Assembly (NCBI GenBank): GCA_029237695.1
Contig: CM055265.1
Coordinates: 110,844,773 to 110,908,772, forward strand
Direction: 5' to 3'
DNA length: 64,000 nt
Source: Conchocele bisecta
Taxonomy: Eukaryota; Mollusca; Bivalvia; Lucinida; Thyasiridae
A program made the position numbers and the translations under genes. Shown here one piece after another: positions 31,960 to 42,099 of this stretch (the stretch's first letter is position 1; each line of letters opens with the position of its first letter). The notes below the pieces were generated by a model. It saw nothing but the letters and a program-made list of their open reading frames with translations. It did no database searches and had not been told where the DNA came from.

Positions 31960-32620
31960 TTTTCATTATTTGACTTTTTTCATTTATTATTTTCTTTGCT
32001 ATAGAAACGGTAGTGAAAGCCATAGTGCTATGTCTACTGTCTGTTTCACGAAAGCTGCCCAAATTTTACGGCCATATAGACAATTCAAAAACAATATTAT
32101 TTTCGATAATATTAAATTAAAGGAAAATTTAAGAATGAGCCTTCTTTTTATTTCGTGAAATTCGGTCAAATATTTATTTTATTACGAAAAATTGATTTGT
32201 CTATGGGAATTTAACATGGGCCTGGGGTAAAAAGTGGTAAGGAAGTGTAGGAGGAGTCAAAAAACGAAAAAAATTGGAAATTGACTCCGAAACCCGACTA
32301 GATAGCTTGGATATGATCTAAGAAAATTTTAAAAATCAGTCCAGTATTTCTAAAATTCAAAAAAAATTCCCCATGTTAAATCCCCATAGACATCTTCACT
32401 CGTGAAGATGTCTATGGGGATTTAACATGGGGAAATTGTTTTTTCGGAATAAAATCAATATTTTACCAAATTTCACGAAATAAAAAGAAGGCTCATTTTC
32501 CTTTAATTTAATATTATCAAAAGAAATCTTGTTTTTGAATTGTTTACATAGCCGTAAAATTTGGGCAGATTTCGTGAAACAGACAGATAATGTACTACGA
32601 CTACGTATTACGTGCATATT
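31960..32620. mobile_element. Large palindromic element, about 600 bp
   Basis: Left arm TGTCTGTTTCACGAAAGCTG, CCAAATTTTACGGCCATATA, TTAATATTAAATTAAAGG-type words, CCTTCTTTTTATTTCGTGAA, TTTGTCTATGGGAATTTAAC; right arm carries the complements in reverse order. The right arm itself has a perfect hairpin at 32388-32425 (CATAGACATCTTCACTCGTG/AAGATGTCTATG). The middle of the left half is partly repeated at 33300-33470. Confidence 0.8.
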
Positions 32621-32624
32621 GAAA

Positions 32625-33754
32625 TAACCCACAAGTTATGTTATTTCAAAATATGTAAATTTGATACTTTATCACTGTTTTTGAAAATTCCACAGGAAAA
32701 TTCCACTTTTCAAGAGTAAGCCATCATGACTGTATATAAAAACAGTCATGAATGATGAAGTCACGACTATAATTACACGACCAACACGGAAATAGACAGT
32801 GGACGAAATTCGGCATTTTCGTAACACGTCTAAAGTTCTAGAAACAGTTTTATAATACATTTAAAGTGCTTGACAACGGCAATAAACCGGTATTTAATCA
32901 TTCAATTATAAACTAATCCAGTATGTTATCATGATATATGAAACAGCAGCGTATAAAACACAAAATAAAACAACTAACAGCCATCGTAAACTCCGTTTGT
33001 CAACGTTCAAAGGTCACGTGGTAACAGTTACTTCCGACTTAAGGGAGATAACAACGACGAACTTTCAGAATTTGATATGGTAGACGACGTCCATGACAAT
33101 ATGGGTTTATTGGGTAGCGACCAGCGTAGTCGAAATTTCCCATCATTCCCGATGTTTAGTTTGGGAAACTATACAGTACACGATTCATAGACTTGTAGCA
33201 TCTGTTCCACGTTTTGCTGCCGACGAAGGCTATTAAACACATTAAATCTAAAAAAAATGAAAGTACTTTTTCATCAATAACAAAAAATTGACGTAATTCC
33301 ATCAAATATTGATTTTACGGGGAAAATACAATTTTTATATGAGAATTTAACATGGGGGCTAAACATGGATTTTTAAAAATAATTTGTGGACTGATTTTCA
33401 AAATCTAACTTGTTTTCTTAATTAGACTACATCATTTCCAAGCTATCTAGACAGGTTTCGGAATCACCTTTTCCCCCCTTTTTTTCTACCCCCACGGCAC
33501 CGCTCCTTTTTGCTCCACGGCATGTACAATTTCCATAGGTCAAATGTTCGTAAGCAGCAAAACATGTAACAGATGGGTAACGCATACATACATACCTTAG
33601 ATTACTATTAACGAGACTATAATTGCCCTCCATTCATTATTGTACATTTTACACCGGCCGGACGCCCCTCTGTTGCTGGGGGTGGTGGCAGCACACACCG
33701 GCTAAAACTCCTCAATAACCCCGCCTCCTGAAACAGAAGTTTGTAAAGCGATAG
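32625..33754. other. Mixed sequence; weak promoter/exon hint at 33010-33190
   Basis: Contains a related fragment of the palindromic element (33230-33470: GAATTTAACATGGGGG, TTCCAAGCTATCTAGACAGG). At 33077 an ATG opens a 37-codon frame preceded by GGTCACGTGG and TTCCGACTT, promoter-like words, but the frame closes without a donor. No gene is claimed. Confidence 0.4.
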
Positions 33755-33850
33755 AGAAAATGGGCCTCATGACGTATGCGAGCAGAGTAGGCCCTAATCA
33801 GCCTGCACGTCCACGCAGTCTGATCAGGGCTACGATGCTCACACATTGTG
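33755..33850. repeat. Family R palindromic repeat
   Basis: AGAGTAGGCCCTAATCAGCC, TGCACGTCCACGCAGTCTGA, TCAGGGCTACGATGCTCAC. Confidence 0.7.
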
Positions 33851-33928
33851 TCACTGGAATATGTGTTTTATTGCCGTTACCAACACAGACAGTCGGACCG
33901 TGGAACGGTTAGATTCGAATGACCCACA

Positions 33929-34429
33929 TTAACGGTACATGCCCACTCAGTAGGCACACAATATTCTTTATATGAATTAAATAAGTGTATAATTGTGTCA
34001 CTATTCCACCAGTTCTAAAAATTACGAGTGCCTGCTATACAGATATAATCATTTAGTAATATTTGGTATAAACATATTTTATTAAATAATCCTTTACCTC
34101 ATTATCATTTTTCGGTATGCAAGCAGTGTTAAGAGGATTGGAACGAAATATTAGTAATATTTATTTTATTGATAGTGACGTGCGGTGGTATGAGGGCAGG
34201 CTATTTTCATATGCAAATGAGGCATGATGTTTTTTTAATTAGTTATACTAATTAAATGTGTCACCTGACAAAAATAATATTTTCGACAGATTATAAAGTA
34301 TGATCAATGCACATAATTACGTGGAGTAATTGTGAATGAATGTTTATTTTGCCAGAAAATGTCTCCGATGATGTCTCTGATATAAAGAACACATTGTTCC
34401 TCCACTACTGAGTGGGCGTGTACCTTTAA
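33929..34429 (+). mobile_element. TTAA-ended MITE, family Q
   Basis: TTAACGGTACATGCCCACTC ... GAGTGGGCGTGTACCTTTAA. The middle carries an extra about 100-bp segment (34065-34165) between two ATTTAGTAATATTTGG / ATATTAGTAATATTTATT words. Confidence 0.8.
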
Positions 34430-34483
34430 AGGCACTGCGTTTCAGGATATCCATAGAGAGTAATGCAACAGAATAGGAAAATA

Positions 34484-34636
34484 TGGAAGCGTCCTGGTGC
34501 CAATGCTAAAATAGTTAAGTCCTAATTAGGAGATACTAAGTCCTATTTAGGAGATACTAGTATCTCCTAATTAGGACGTAGTAATTCCTAATTAGAATTT
34601 AAAAATAGTTCAGCATTGGCACCAGAACGCTTCCAC
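34484..34636. mobile_element. Palindromic MITE, 153 bp
   Basis: GGAAGCGTCCTGGTGCCAAT at the left, ATTGGCACCAGAACGCTTCC at the right. The interior is repetitive in TCCTAATTAGGAGATACTA, making a second, inner palindrome (GATACTAGTATC). Confidence 0.82.
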
Positions 34637-34699
34637 AGGACAAGACTTCCGCCGCGGAAGGGGTGTCGCGCCTGCCGAGGAGGCTTTTGACCGTAACAT

Positions 34700-35275
34700 G
34701 ATCATGGGCATGTGCTAAAGTAAGCATCACAAAAACCGTCAGAAAAGTGCATGCTTAAAACACCAAAAAAGTTACGGTTGAAGAAAGGTTTTGACATAAA
34801 AAAGATGGCTAGGTGTTTCCACAACCATTTGAAAATCAAAAAGGTCAAGGTTATGTTAATGGATGCACGAGTGCGTTCCAAATGCTTACATGTGTACAAA
34901 CTTGTTGACACAAACAAAAATGGCTAATTGTTTCCGCAAAAATGGGAAGGTAAAAAGGTCAAGGTCATGTTAATGGCGGCATGAGTGTGTTCCAAAATGC
35001 TTACATGTATCAAGTGTCCAAACATTGAAGCAATCCATCAAGTAATATTAATATTATACGATGATGAAGAAACGTGTAAAAACTTGTTGACGCAAAAAAC
35101 AAATGGCAAAGTGTTTCCGCAATATTAAAGTTATACCATGATGAAGAAGCTTGTACACATATCAAGTGTCCAAATATTGAAGCAATCAGTCAAATAATAT
35201 TAAAGTTATACCATGATGAAGAAGCTTGCACAAACTTTTTGACGCAAAAAATGGCTACGTGTTTCCGAGATCGGA
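34700..35275 (+). repeat. Degraded tandem repeats related to the 16.5-kb Helentron-like core
   Basis: GGTCAAGGTTATGTTAATGG, TGCACGAGTGCGTTCCAAAT, TCAAGTGTCCAAACATTGAA, GAAGAAACGTGTAAAAACTT. The same word order as 16541-16990; no clear 5' or 3' element end. Confidence 0.6.
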
Positions 35276-35442
35276 GATTGCTAAAACAAACCTTATACGG
35301 AAAAAAAAACTGGCGTTTTCAACGCAACGCTAGTTATTTTTCAGTACTACAAACATTTCACAATATTTCCTTCCTGGTCCATGTACAGCGAAAATGCTAA
35401 ATTATGCAAAGCCAAATTATCTCCCCAGCATATCAGATCTGG

Positions 35443-35702
35443 AGACAATTTCATCAACATTGCAAAGTATATTTATATTAGTAATCATTTATTGTTCCCG
35501 AAATGCATTATGTCATATAGAACTAACGACTGCATATATATGATGCTTAAAAGTATGCATAATTATTATACTTAATGTATTACATTATCATAGCCTGTGA
35601 TAATGTAATCAATTCTTAAAAAAAATACAATTATCCTGAAAATTTCTTCCTCAAAGTATACTTTTCTAGATAAGTATACTTTGCAATGTTGGTGAAATAG
35701 AC
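35443..35702. mobile_element. Palindromic MITE, family K, copy 2
   Basis: TTTCATCAACATTGCAAAGT to CTTTGCAATGTTGGTGAAAT; centre TTACATTATCATAGCCTGTG. Slightly shortened. Confidence 0.75.
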
Positions 35703-35929
35703 TACCGATAGCCTGTACATTAATTAATATAGCGCACGGTTTTTAGGGAATGCCAACAAATGGTGCCATTGATATATATGTCAGTTTCTGTGCATGCAGC
35801 GAAAATTAAAAAAAATATATATAAACGTAACATTGACAAAATAATTTAGGAAATATGTATGTCAGGTCAACATGAATTACTAATTAATGCTGTTATTTAT
35901 CATAATTGCTAAACGACAAGTACGTCCCA

Positions 35930-36446
35930 TAAAAGGTACACACCCACTCAGTAGGTTATAATATAGGGAGACAGATAGTTTTGTATATTCTGTAGGTATG
36001 ATATTTTCTGGCAAAAAAAACATTAATTCACTATTACCCCACGTATTGATTGGCATTATTATACATTTTATACCAGACGTAAATTTCCACACTGATATCA
36101 GGGGCGATAACCGTGTTAAAATGTTAACAGACTGTTACTATTTATTCTCTGTATTTATGTTTTGATGTGCAATGATCATACATGTACTTTATAATCTGTC
36201 GAAAATATTATTTTTTTCAGGTGACGCATTTAATTAGTATAAATAATTAAAAAAATAGCATGCCTCCTTTGCATATGAAAATAGCCCGATACCACCGCGA
36301 GTCATTATCAGTAATATAAATATTACTTAATGATATTCCTGTATAGCGGGCACTCGTAATCTCTCCAACTGTTGGAATAGTGACACAATTATACACTAAT
36401 TCCATAAGAACATGTTGTGCCTACTGAGTGGGCATGTACCTTTTAA
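35930..36446 (-). mobile_element. Family Q MITE (inverted)
   Basis: AAAAGGTACACACCCACTCA to GAGTGGGCATGTACCTTTTAA. Internal blocks GGAAATTTCC-type, ATTATACATTTTATACC, CATTTAATTAGTATAAAT in the opposite order to 33929-34429. Confidence 0.78.
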
Positions 36447-36574
36447 TTTAGTTTTTCCGGGTGTGCAGTTTTGAGAGTTTCCTCTGTCACTGTGTGTCCC
36501 ATTTCTACAGTATAACTGTATAATATCACCTTTAATTGCCACAACTGTAGCATAATGGATGTGACTTGTAAAAT

Positions 36575-36690
36575 AGAGCTTACGATTTTTGCGACCAGTG
36601 TAGAACCAGATCAGCCTGATCAGGATCTGCACTGATCGCCATTCCATCAATGAAACACACCCGCCATGCTTCTTACAAGAACTACAGATC
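36575..36690. repeat. Family R palindromic repeat
   Basis: GCGACCAGTGTAGAACCAGA, TCAGCCTGATCAGGATCTGC, ACTGATCGCCATTCCATCAA, CACCCGCCATGCTTCTTAC. The central loop is deleted relative to 16315-16480. Confidence 0.75.
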
Positions 36691-36763
36691 GTCGTCAGAC
36701 TACACGAGTCTGCTATTTAATCATTATCACATCTTTGATACATGTTCTAGTTTTGTTTCTGCA

Positions 36764-37012
36764 TTAACCCTTAGACGCTACTCTCAACATTTGTCGTCTG
36801 CTGTTGCTTTTATATCTTGCCTTATTTCTCAATACAAACATGTTTTAACAGCACTTCAGAATCATTTCCAATGGAAATGATTCTGAAGTGCTGTCAAAGC
36901 ATGTTGTAAATTATTCTAAAGTGTTGTTAAAGCATGTTTTTGATGATAACAATGGAAAATAGAAAATAAACAGCAGACGACCAAAAACATAAGATAGCGG
37001 TCTAAGGGTTAA
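36764..37012 (-). mobile_element. TTAA MITE, family T1 (inverted)
   Basis: TTAACCCTTAGACGC ... AGCGGTCTAAGGGTTAA; centre CATTTCCAATGGAAATG; almost the same as 29081-29330. Confidence 0.88.
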
Positions 37013-37051
37013 CACAGCACATGGGCAATGCATGGACATGAGGATGTGATA

Positions 37052-37154
37052 ACACAGTTAGATCACGTTCGTCCGCATGTACGATCGATAATCAGCTCCC
37101 TAAAGCTCGCGGATTATCTCCTCGTACATGCGGACGAACCCTGATCTAACTGTG
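37052..37154. repeat. 103-bp palindrome
   Basis: ACACAGTTAGATCACGTTCG, TCCGCATGTACGA, GATAATC / GATTATC, CGTACATGCGGACGAA, CTGATCTAACTGTGA. Its right arm (ATCTCCTCGTACATGCGGAC) recurs alone at 37550-37572. Confidence 0.82.
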
Positions 37155-37184
37155 ACGTAGATCACAGATCACATACGTCCAAGT

Positions 37185-37540
37185 GGCCGTGACTGACGAA
37201 ATGAGGCGTATGGACTTTGCGACCAGTGTACATCCAGATCGGCCTGTGCATTAGCTACACTAATTCGCCTCCGATATGTTATCTATACGAGAAGTATGGA
37301 GCGAGGTAGCAATTTTGTTTCTATCTGTGCATCCGCACAGTCTGATCGGGATCTGCACTGTTCGCCGTTTCATCAATGACACACCCGCCTTGCTTGTAAC
37401 AAACAATATGGATCATTATCATGCTACATATGTGGCTGTGACTGGAGACATGGGGCTTGTGGGATTTGTGATCAGTGTCCGTATAACTCGTGATCACATT
37501 GCACATTCCTGTAGCCTGATAACGATTTACATGTATTTAT
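37185..37540 (+). repeat. Long family R unit, first member of an inverted pair
   Basis: GCGACCAGTGTACATCCAGA, TGCATCCGCACAGTCTGATC, CACACCCGCCTTGCTTGTAA, GTGGCTGTGACTGGAGACAT, GTCCGTATAACTCGTGATCA, CCTGTAGCCTGATAACGAT. A foreign 60-bp piece (37255-37320) splits the hairpin. The inverse of this arrangement is at 40380-40625. Confidence 0.75.
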
Positions 37541-38300
37541 ATAAGATAATCTCCTCGTACATGCGGACGAACCGTGATATAATTGTTGCGTAGATCACAC
37601 ATGACATAAACCCCATGTCTCCACTTACAGTCTAGTGTGTGTATGGCGGCTCAGTTTTGTGTACCGTGGTCACGTCTTGGTTTACATCCGTGTTTGTTGA
37701 CGTTTCGAATTATGAAATTGAATTTAACCGAACTGTGATAAGAAAGCCATTTAGTTGTACAAATATAGCATAACGATATCTTGGCATAACATTATAGGAA
37801 CATTTACGCACCCAGTCTACTCCAGTATTAATATGTGATAATACAACTCTGCATGGCAATTGTATTGCCAATCTGTTGGGTTTTTTTAATGCATATTTAT
37901 TTGTAAATGGGAATTTGGGCTTCGAGATAACACGGTAAATAAATTTCCCGGAGTTTTATGATTGTTTTACACTATCTATCTTATTATCAAGACATTCACA
38001 TTTGATCTGACCAATGTCTAATTCACGAAGTGAAAACATTAATAAACATCTCTAAGGACTGGAAGATTTCACGACGTGCATTTAAAAGAATGGCCACTCT
38101 ATAGTGTGAAACCCATTTGCATACTTCCCCGTTTTCTATATTTTATTTTCAAAAACCAGAATGTTTCTCCAACAATTTCGAGCAAAGTGGGAAATTTGGC
38201 ATAAAATCGAGCGGTTCACAATCTCCACAACTTATATGTGGGGCTTCGTCTTCAAGGCACCCGGCATTTCGAGGCTAACCATTTCATTAGCACATGTCTT
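37541..38300. other. No recognised repeat; one ATGGCGGC start
   Basis: At 37642 ATGGCGGCTCAG starts a 31-codon frame that stops before any clear donor. CACGTC and ACATCCG words occur nearby. Not enough for a gene call. Confidence 0.35.
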
Positions 38301-38309
38301 TATCCTAAT

Positions 38310-39060
38310 GTTTGCAAACAGTGTAGATTCAGATGAGCCGGGTCGTAAGGAGCCGTCTCATCAGTATCCGCACTACTTTTGGACATTATTGTGGAACGTT
38401 TATACCCCCCTCCCCCCGCCACCAAATGGTGAACGTTACATATAGTGTTACCGGCATCCGTCCCGTCTCGTCATGTCCGTCACAAGCACTTAACTTTCAG
38501 TTTCACGTAGCTACTTCATATTTCATACATGCATTTCTCTAAAGGTCCTTTGACATGGTGCGACAAATCCACGATCCTCTGTACCTCCAAAGTCACATAC
38601 TTATTGAATTCAGTTTAATTTATGCACGTAATGGATTAATATTTCACGTCAAGGTCACATACTTTCAAAACCACAAGGCTGTGGTAACTGTCTTATATAA
38701 ATTGTGTTTCTTTTCACATGACATTCAAAACTTTCATGCTCGGGTAAATATGATTGGATTTACATTTAATGAGCATAGGCTGCATATGCAGCCTATGCTC
38801 AATAAATGTAAATCCATGCCAATTTCTGTTTCCTACATGTAACGGATTCATATTTCATACGTGCATGCCTCTGATGGTCCTTTATCATTTAGTGACAAAT
38901 ACAAGATACCCCCCCCCCCCCACACACACACACACACCCTAAACCCAGGGCCAAGGACACACACTTAGTGTGTTTAAAATCTTAACGCTCGGGTACATTT
39001 CTGTTCTGTTCTGTTTGCTTCATATTTCACACATCATCCATCATAGTGTCCACGATCCTC
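38310..39060 (-). repeat. Inverted, degraded Helentron-type tandem repeats
   Basis: ATATTTCATACATGCATTTC, CTAAAGGTCCTTTGACATGG, CGACAAATCCACGATCCTC are the reverse complements of the landmark words of the 9-kb, 53-kb and 62-kb cores. C-runs at 38405 and 38910 and an (AC)n run at 38922 interrupt it. It begins with an R-variant hairpin (AGATGAGCCGGGTCGTAAGG...). The 128-codon plus-strand frame starting at 38970 overlaps this and looks like a repeat reading. Confidence 0.55.
38755..38816. repeat. 62-bp perfect-type palindrome
   Basis: TGGATTTACATTTAATGAGC, ATAGGCTGCATATGCAGCCT, ATGCTCAATAAATGTAAATC. Only one base is unpaired in the arms. Twin at 46473-46535. Confidence 0.88.
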
Positions 39061-39401
39061 CGGCCAAATTTTCAAATGTACCCTTCATTTGTTTCATTTG
39101 GTTGCCAGTGGTGGCATTCGTGTGCTCAAAGACCACATTTCTAGTGTTGTTTTATTTTATTATAAATACCTCTTTTTCTGAGTACTTAAAGAGTCTGCAC
39201 ATTAAAAGGGGGTTCACCCCTAAGTTACAGGAATGGAGTGTTCCATTATGTCGTCGGCTAAACTGTTGTTTCAAATGTCTGTATCTCTGTCATTCTGACA
39301 ACGTGTGCGTCAGTGGTTTGGTTCGGGTAGATAGCTACCATTATGTCCGAAAATAATTACATGTACATGTATGTGGATACGACTCGAGAAGTAACCCATT
39401 T

Positions 39402-39655
39402 CAATTGAACATAGTACTGTATGAGACCAAGTGAGTGGGGTAATGGATTTTTACTTGAACATAGTATTGTATGAGACCAAGTGGGTGGGATAATGGATTT
39501 TTAATTGAACATAGTACTGTATGAGACCAAGTGGGTGGGGTAATGGATTTTTACTTGAACATAGTATTGTATGAGACCAAGTGGGTGGGGTAATGCATTT
39601 TTAATTGAACATAGTACTGTATGAGACCAAGTGGGTGGGGTAATGGATTTTTTGT
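39402..39655 (+). repeat. 50-bp minisatellite, five units
   Basis: TTGAACATAGTACTGTATGA, GACCAAGTGGGTGGGGTAAT, GGATTTTTA starts at 39405, 39455, 39505, 39555 and 39605 (exact period 50). Units differ at one to three positions. Confidence 0.93.
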
Positions 39656-39769
39656 AATGGTTATTTGTTTTTGCGTCACAGGTCCGAGTCTTCCACCTGT
39701 GTATAAACGGACCATGCAGGAGCTACACTGGAGACAAATGATATATTAAGGCCTTTTCTCTCTAATCAC

Positions 39770-39905
39770 ATATGTGAATGTAACTGGAGCAATTGGGCTT
39801 ATGACTTTTGCGACCAGTGTAGATCCAGACCATCATGTGCACTGGTTCGTCATTTCATCAATGAAACACTTGTCATGCTATTAACAAGCATTATAGTTCG
39901 CCCTG
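39770..39905. repeat. Family R repeat, degraded
   Basis: TGACTTTTGCGACCAGTGTA, GATCCAGACC, TTCATCAATGAAACACTTG. Confidence 0.6.
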
Positions 39906-40019
39906 CTGTCTAAGCCATCGCTGGGAAGTATTGTGCTCCAATTATTTCACATATTGCAACGTTTAACCCCAATAAGTTATAGATCTATATTACCCAATTT
40001 AATTTTGTTTAAACTGTTC

Positions 40020-40380
40020 GAAATGGAAAATCACTACACGAATGGGACATTGCATTGTACACTTGTCTGAAATATAAGTATGTTATTGTTCACATATTGG
40101 ATTTTTCAGGAACTAAATGCTGCCGTTATTAGCGCTCCTTCGCATTTAATTCCTTAAAAATCCAATATGTGAACAACAACTTATACTTAATGATTAACCG
40201 TTCGAAAGGAAAATCAATACTCGGATTGGACATTGCATTCTACACTTGGTTGAACTATAACTGTGTTATTGTTCAAATATTGGATTTTTGCTAAATGTTG
40301 CGGTCGCTAGTGGTCCTCGCATTTAATTCCTTACACATCCAATATGTGAACAATAACTTATACAAATACATGTAGATCGT
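40020..40380 (+). repeat. Two tandem about 180-bp palindrome-bearing units
   Basis: Each unit has GAAATGGAAAATCAC / GAAAGGAAAATCAAT, GGACATTGCATT, then TTATTGTTCACATATTGGAT mirrored by ATCCAATATGTGAACAA. The hairpin loop contains AAATGC(T/G)...GCATTTAATTCCTTA. Confidence 0.8.
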
Positions 40381-40625
40381 TACCAGGCGACAGGAATGTA
40401 CAATGTAATCAGAGTTATACGGACACTGGTCACAAATCCCACAAGCCACATTTCTCCAGTCACAGCCACATATGTAGCCTGATAATGGTCCATAGTGTTT
40501 GTTACAAGCAAGGCGTGTGTGTCATTAATGAAATGGCGAAGAGTGCAGATGATGATCCCGATCAGACTGTGCGGATGCACAGGCTGATCTGGATCTACAC
40601 TGGTCGCAAAGCCCATACGCCTCAT
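40380..40625 (-). repeat. Long family R unit, second member of the inverted pair
   Basis: Contains, in reverse complement, the blocks of 37185-37540: GGACACTGGTCACAAATCCC, CTCCAGTCACAGCCACATAT, TTGTTACAAGCAAGGCGTGT, GACTGTGCGGATGCACAGGC. The two arms (about 240 bp) face each other across about 2.85 kb. Confidence 0.78.
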
Positions 40626-40689
40626 TGGACGTTTGCTTAACGGTGAAATGTACGTATGTTTGACAATGCTTAACCATACCATGAATGTA

Positions 40690-40875
40690 CGGGGCGCAAC
40701 AAAATTCATTTTTGTGCCACAAAATTCAATTCTGTGTCACAAAATTCACTTTTGTGCCACAGAATTCAATTTTCACTTTTGTGCCACAGAATTCAATTCT
40801 GTGTCACAAAATTCACTTTTGTGCCACAAAATTCAATTCTGTGTCACAAAATTCAATTCTGTCAATTCTGTACAC
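40690..40875 (+). repeat. 20-bp quasi-palindromic minisatellite
   Basis: Units alternate ACAAAATTCACTTTTGTGCC and ACAAAATTCAATTCTGTGTC. Each unit is nearly self-complementary (ACAAAATTC / GAATTTTGT type). Open in two plus frames, which is a repeat effect. Confidence 0.85.
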
Positions 40876-40999
40876 GCATGTAAGAAGGACGACCATTGGT
40901 CAGAAACTGCACTGGAGAAATGGGTCACGGTCGGCGATCTACACATTCAATGTCGATGATTCATTTCTCATTTTGCCGATGATTCATTTCTCATTCTTC

Positions 41000-41454
41000 T
41001 CATGCCATTTTGCTTCAACTATCTTCAAACAGTCAAACGTTGACAAACCCATTCGTATTTAAACTCATTTGCGTTATAATTGTACACATAATTCATGTAC
41101 ATGTAGATCTCCCGCGAGTACTGATCTCATTTATTGTGTATCGCAAGGTACATCTGTCCCAGTTAAATCAATAATACACGCGCTGTGACCTGTGTTCTGA
41201 CTGCTGTCTGTGTTTATAAACAGAATGTGTGTATTGGGCCATTTGAGGAAACCATTTGTAGTATTTGTGTAGATACCATGGATACTAAGATGGTGTATAC
41301 TGTAAATAATGCATGTAGACACATAGTTGCGAACACGTAACTTCACAACTAGTAGACACAGATCCAATACCATTTGTTTCACAAGGTTAGATCTACTGTT
41401 AGAATACGACGTCATCTAATGTCATTTTCGAGCATAAAACGTTACCTGATAAAT
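41000..41454. other. No recognised feature
   Basis: A short direct repeat GCCGATGATTCATTTCTCATT-type at 40955-40995 ends the preceding region; nothing convincing afterwards. Confidence 0.45.
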
Positions 41455-41602
41455 AGAATACCAGGCTAGTGTATTTTAATATCAAGTTTATCAGGCTCGA
41501 CTCGGAAGCGGTAGGAATTCCTCGGCAAGCCTCGGAATTCCTACGCGTTTCCTAGCCTTGCCTGATAAACTTGATATCAAAATACACTAGCCTGGTATTC
41601 TC
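41455..41602. mobile_element. Near-perfect 148-bp hairpin
   Basis: AGAATACCAGGCTAGTGTAT, ATCAAGTTTATCAGGC, AGGAATTCC, loop TCGGCAAGCCTC, GGAATTCCT, GCCTGATAAACTTGAT, ATACACTAGCCTGGTATTCT. A foldback MITE of unknown type. Confidence 0.85.
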
Positions 41603-41689
41603 TATATATGGGCATGCTCTCAGGTCTAGCTATGTCCCGGCTACTTTATGTTTGACCCTGTTTACATAATTGAAGGAAAATTCTGAATA

Positions 41690-41745
41690 TTTTTCTTATT
41701 TCTCCTTCAAAGTATATATGCTTATATGGTGTGACCACTCATTTG
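41690..41745. repeat. T3-related MITE fragment
   Basis: GAATATTTTTCTTATTTCTCCTTC, AAGTATATATGCTTATATGG, GTGACCACTCATTTG: one arm of the T3 type, ending where palindromy would begin. Confidence 0.55.
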
Positions 41746-41959
41746 TAATCATAATATAACCAAAATAACTGTCCATAAAGAAGTATAATATTGATATATT
41801 GGGTCCTGCATGGCGCCCCGTAGAATGGGCCAGTAACCGGAGATGTGTATGTGCTCATATGCCCGAATGGCGATCTTTGACAAAAAATCACACCAAAACC
41901 ATGTGGGCCAATGAACTTCACGGAAATAAACTCCGTTCTTATGACATTGGACACCATAA

Positions 41960-42041
41960 TTAGGTTTGAGACGGCTTTCAGCTGCGCCGAAAACCTATTG
42001 TTAGGTTTGAGGCGGCTTTCAGCTGCGCCGAAAACCTATTG
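41960..42041 (+). repeat. 41-bp exact-type direct duplication
   Basis: TTAGGTTTGAGACGGCTTTC, AGCTGCGCCGAAAACCTATTG and TTAGGTTTGAGGCGGCTTTC, AGCTGCGCCGAAAACCTATTG; one difference. Each unit also carries AGGTTT/AAACCT and GGCTTTCAGC/GCGCCG partial symmetry. Confidence 0.85.
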
Positions 42042-42099
42042 TATTCGTTGTTTTGTTTTTTTGTTGTTTTTTTTTTTGTTTTTTTATTCAGCCGCTCAG

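Noticed and set aside
33077..33190. Short frame after promoter-like words (CACGTG, TTCCG)
   Set aside because: Only 37 codons, no splice donor, no recognisable sequence; motifs this short occur by chance.
38970..39356. 128-codon plus-strand frame with hydrophobic stretches
   Set aside because: Its first half is a translation of inverted Helentron-type repeat text, similar to the frames at 62326-62613; no domain or start context supports it.
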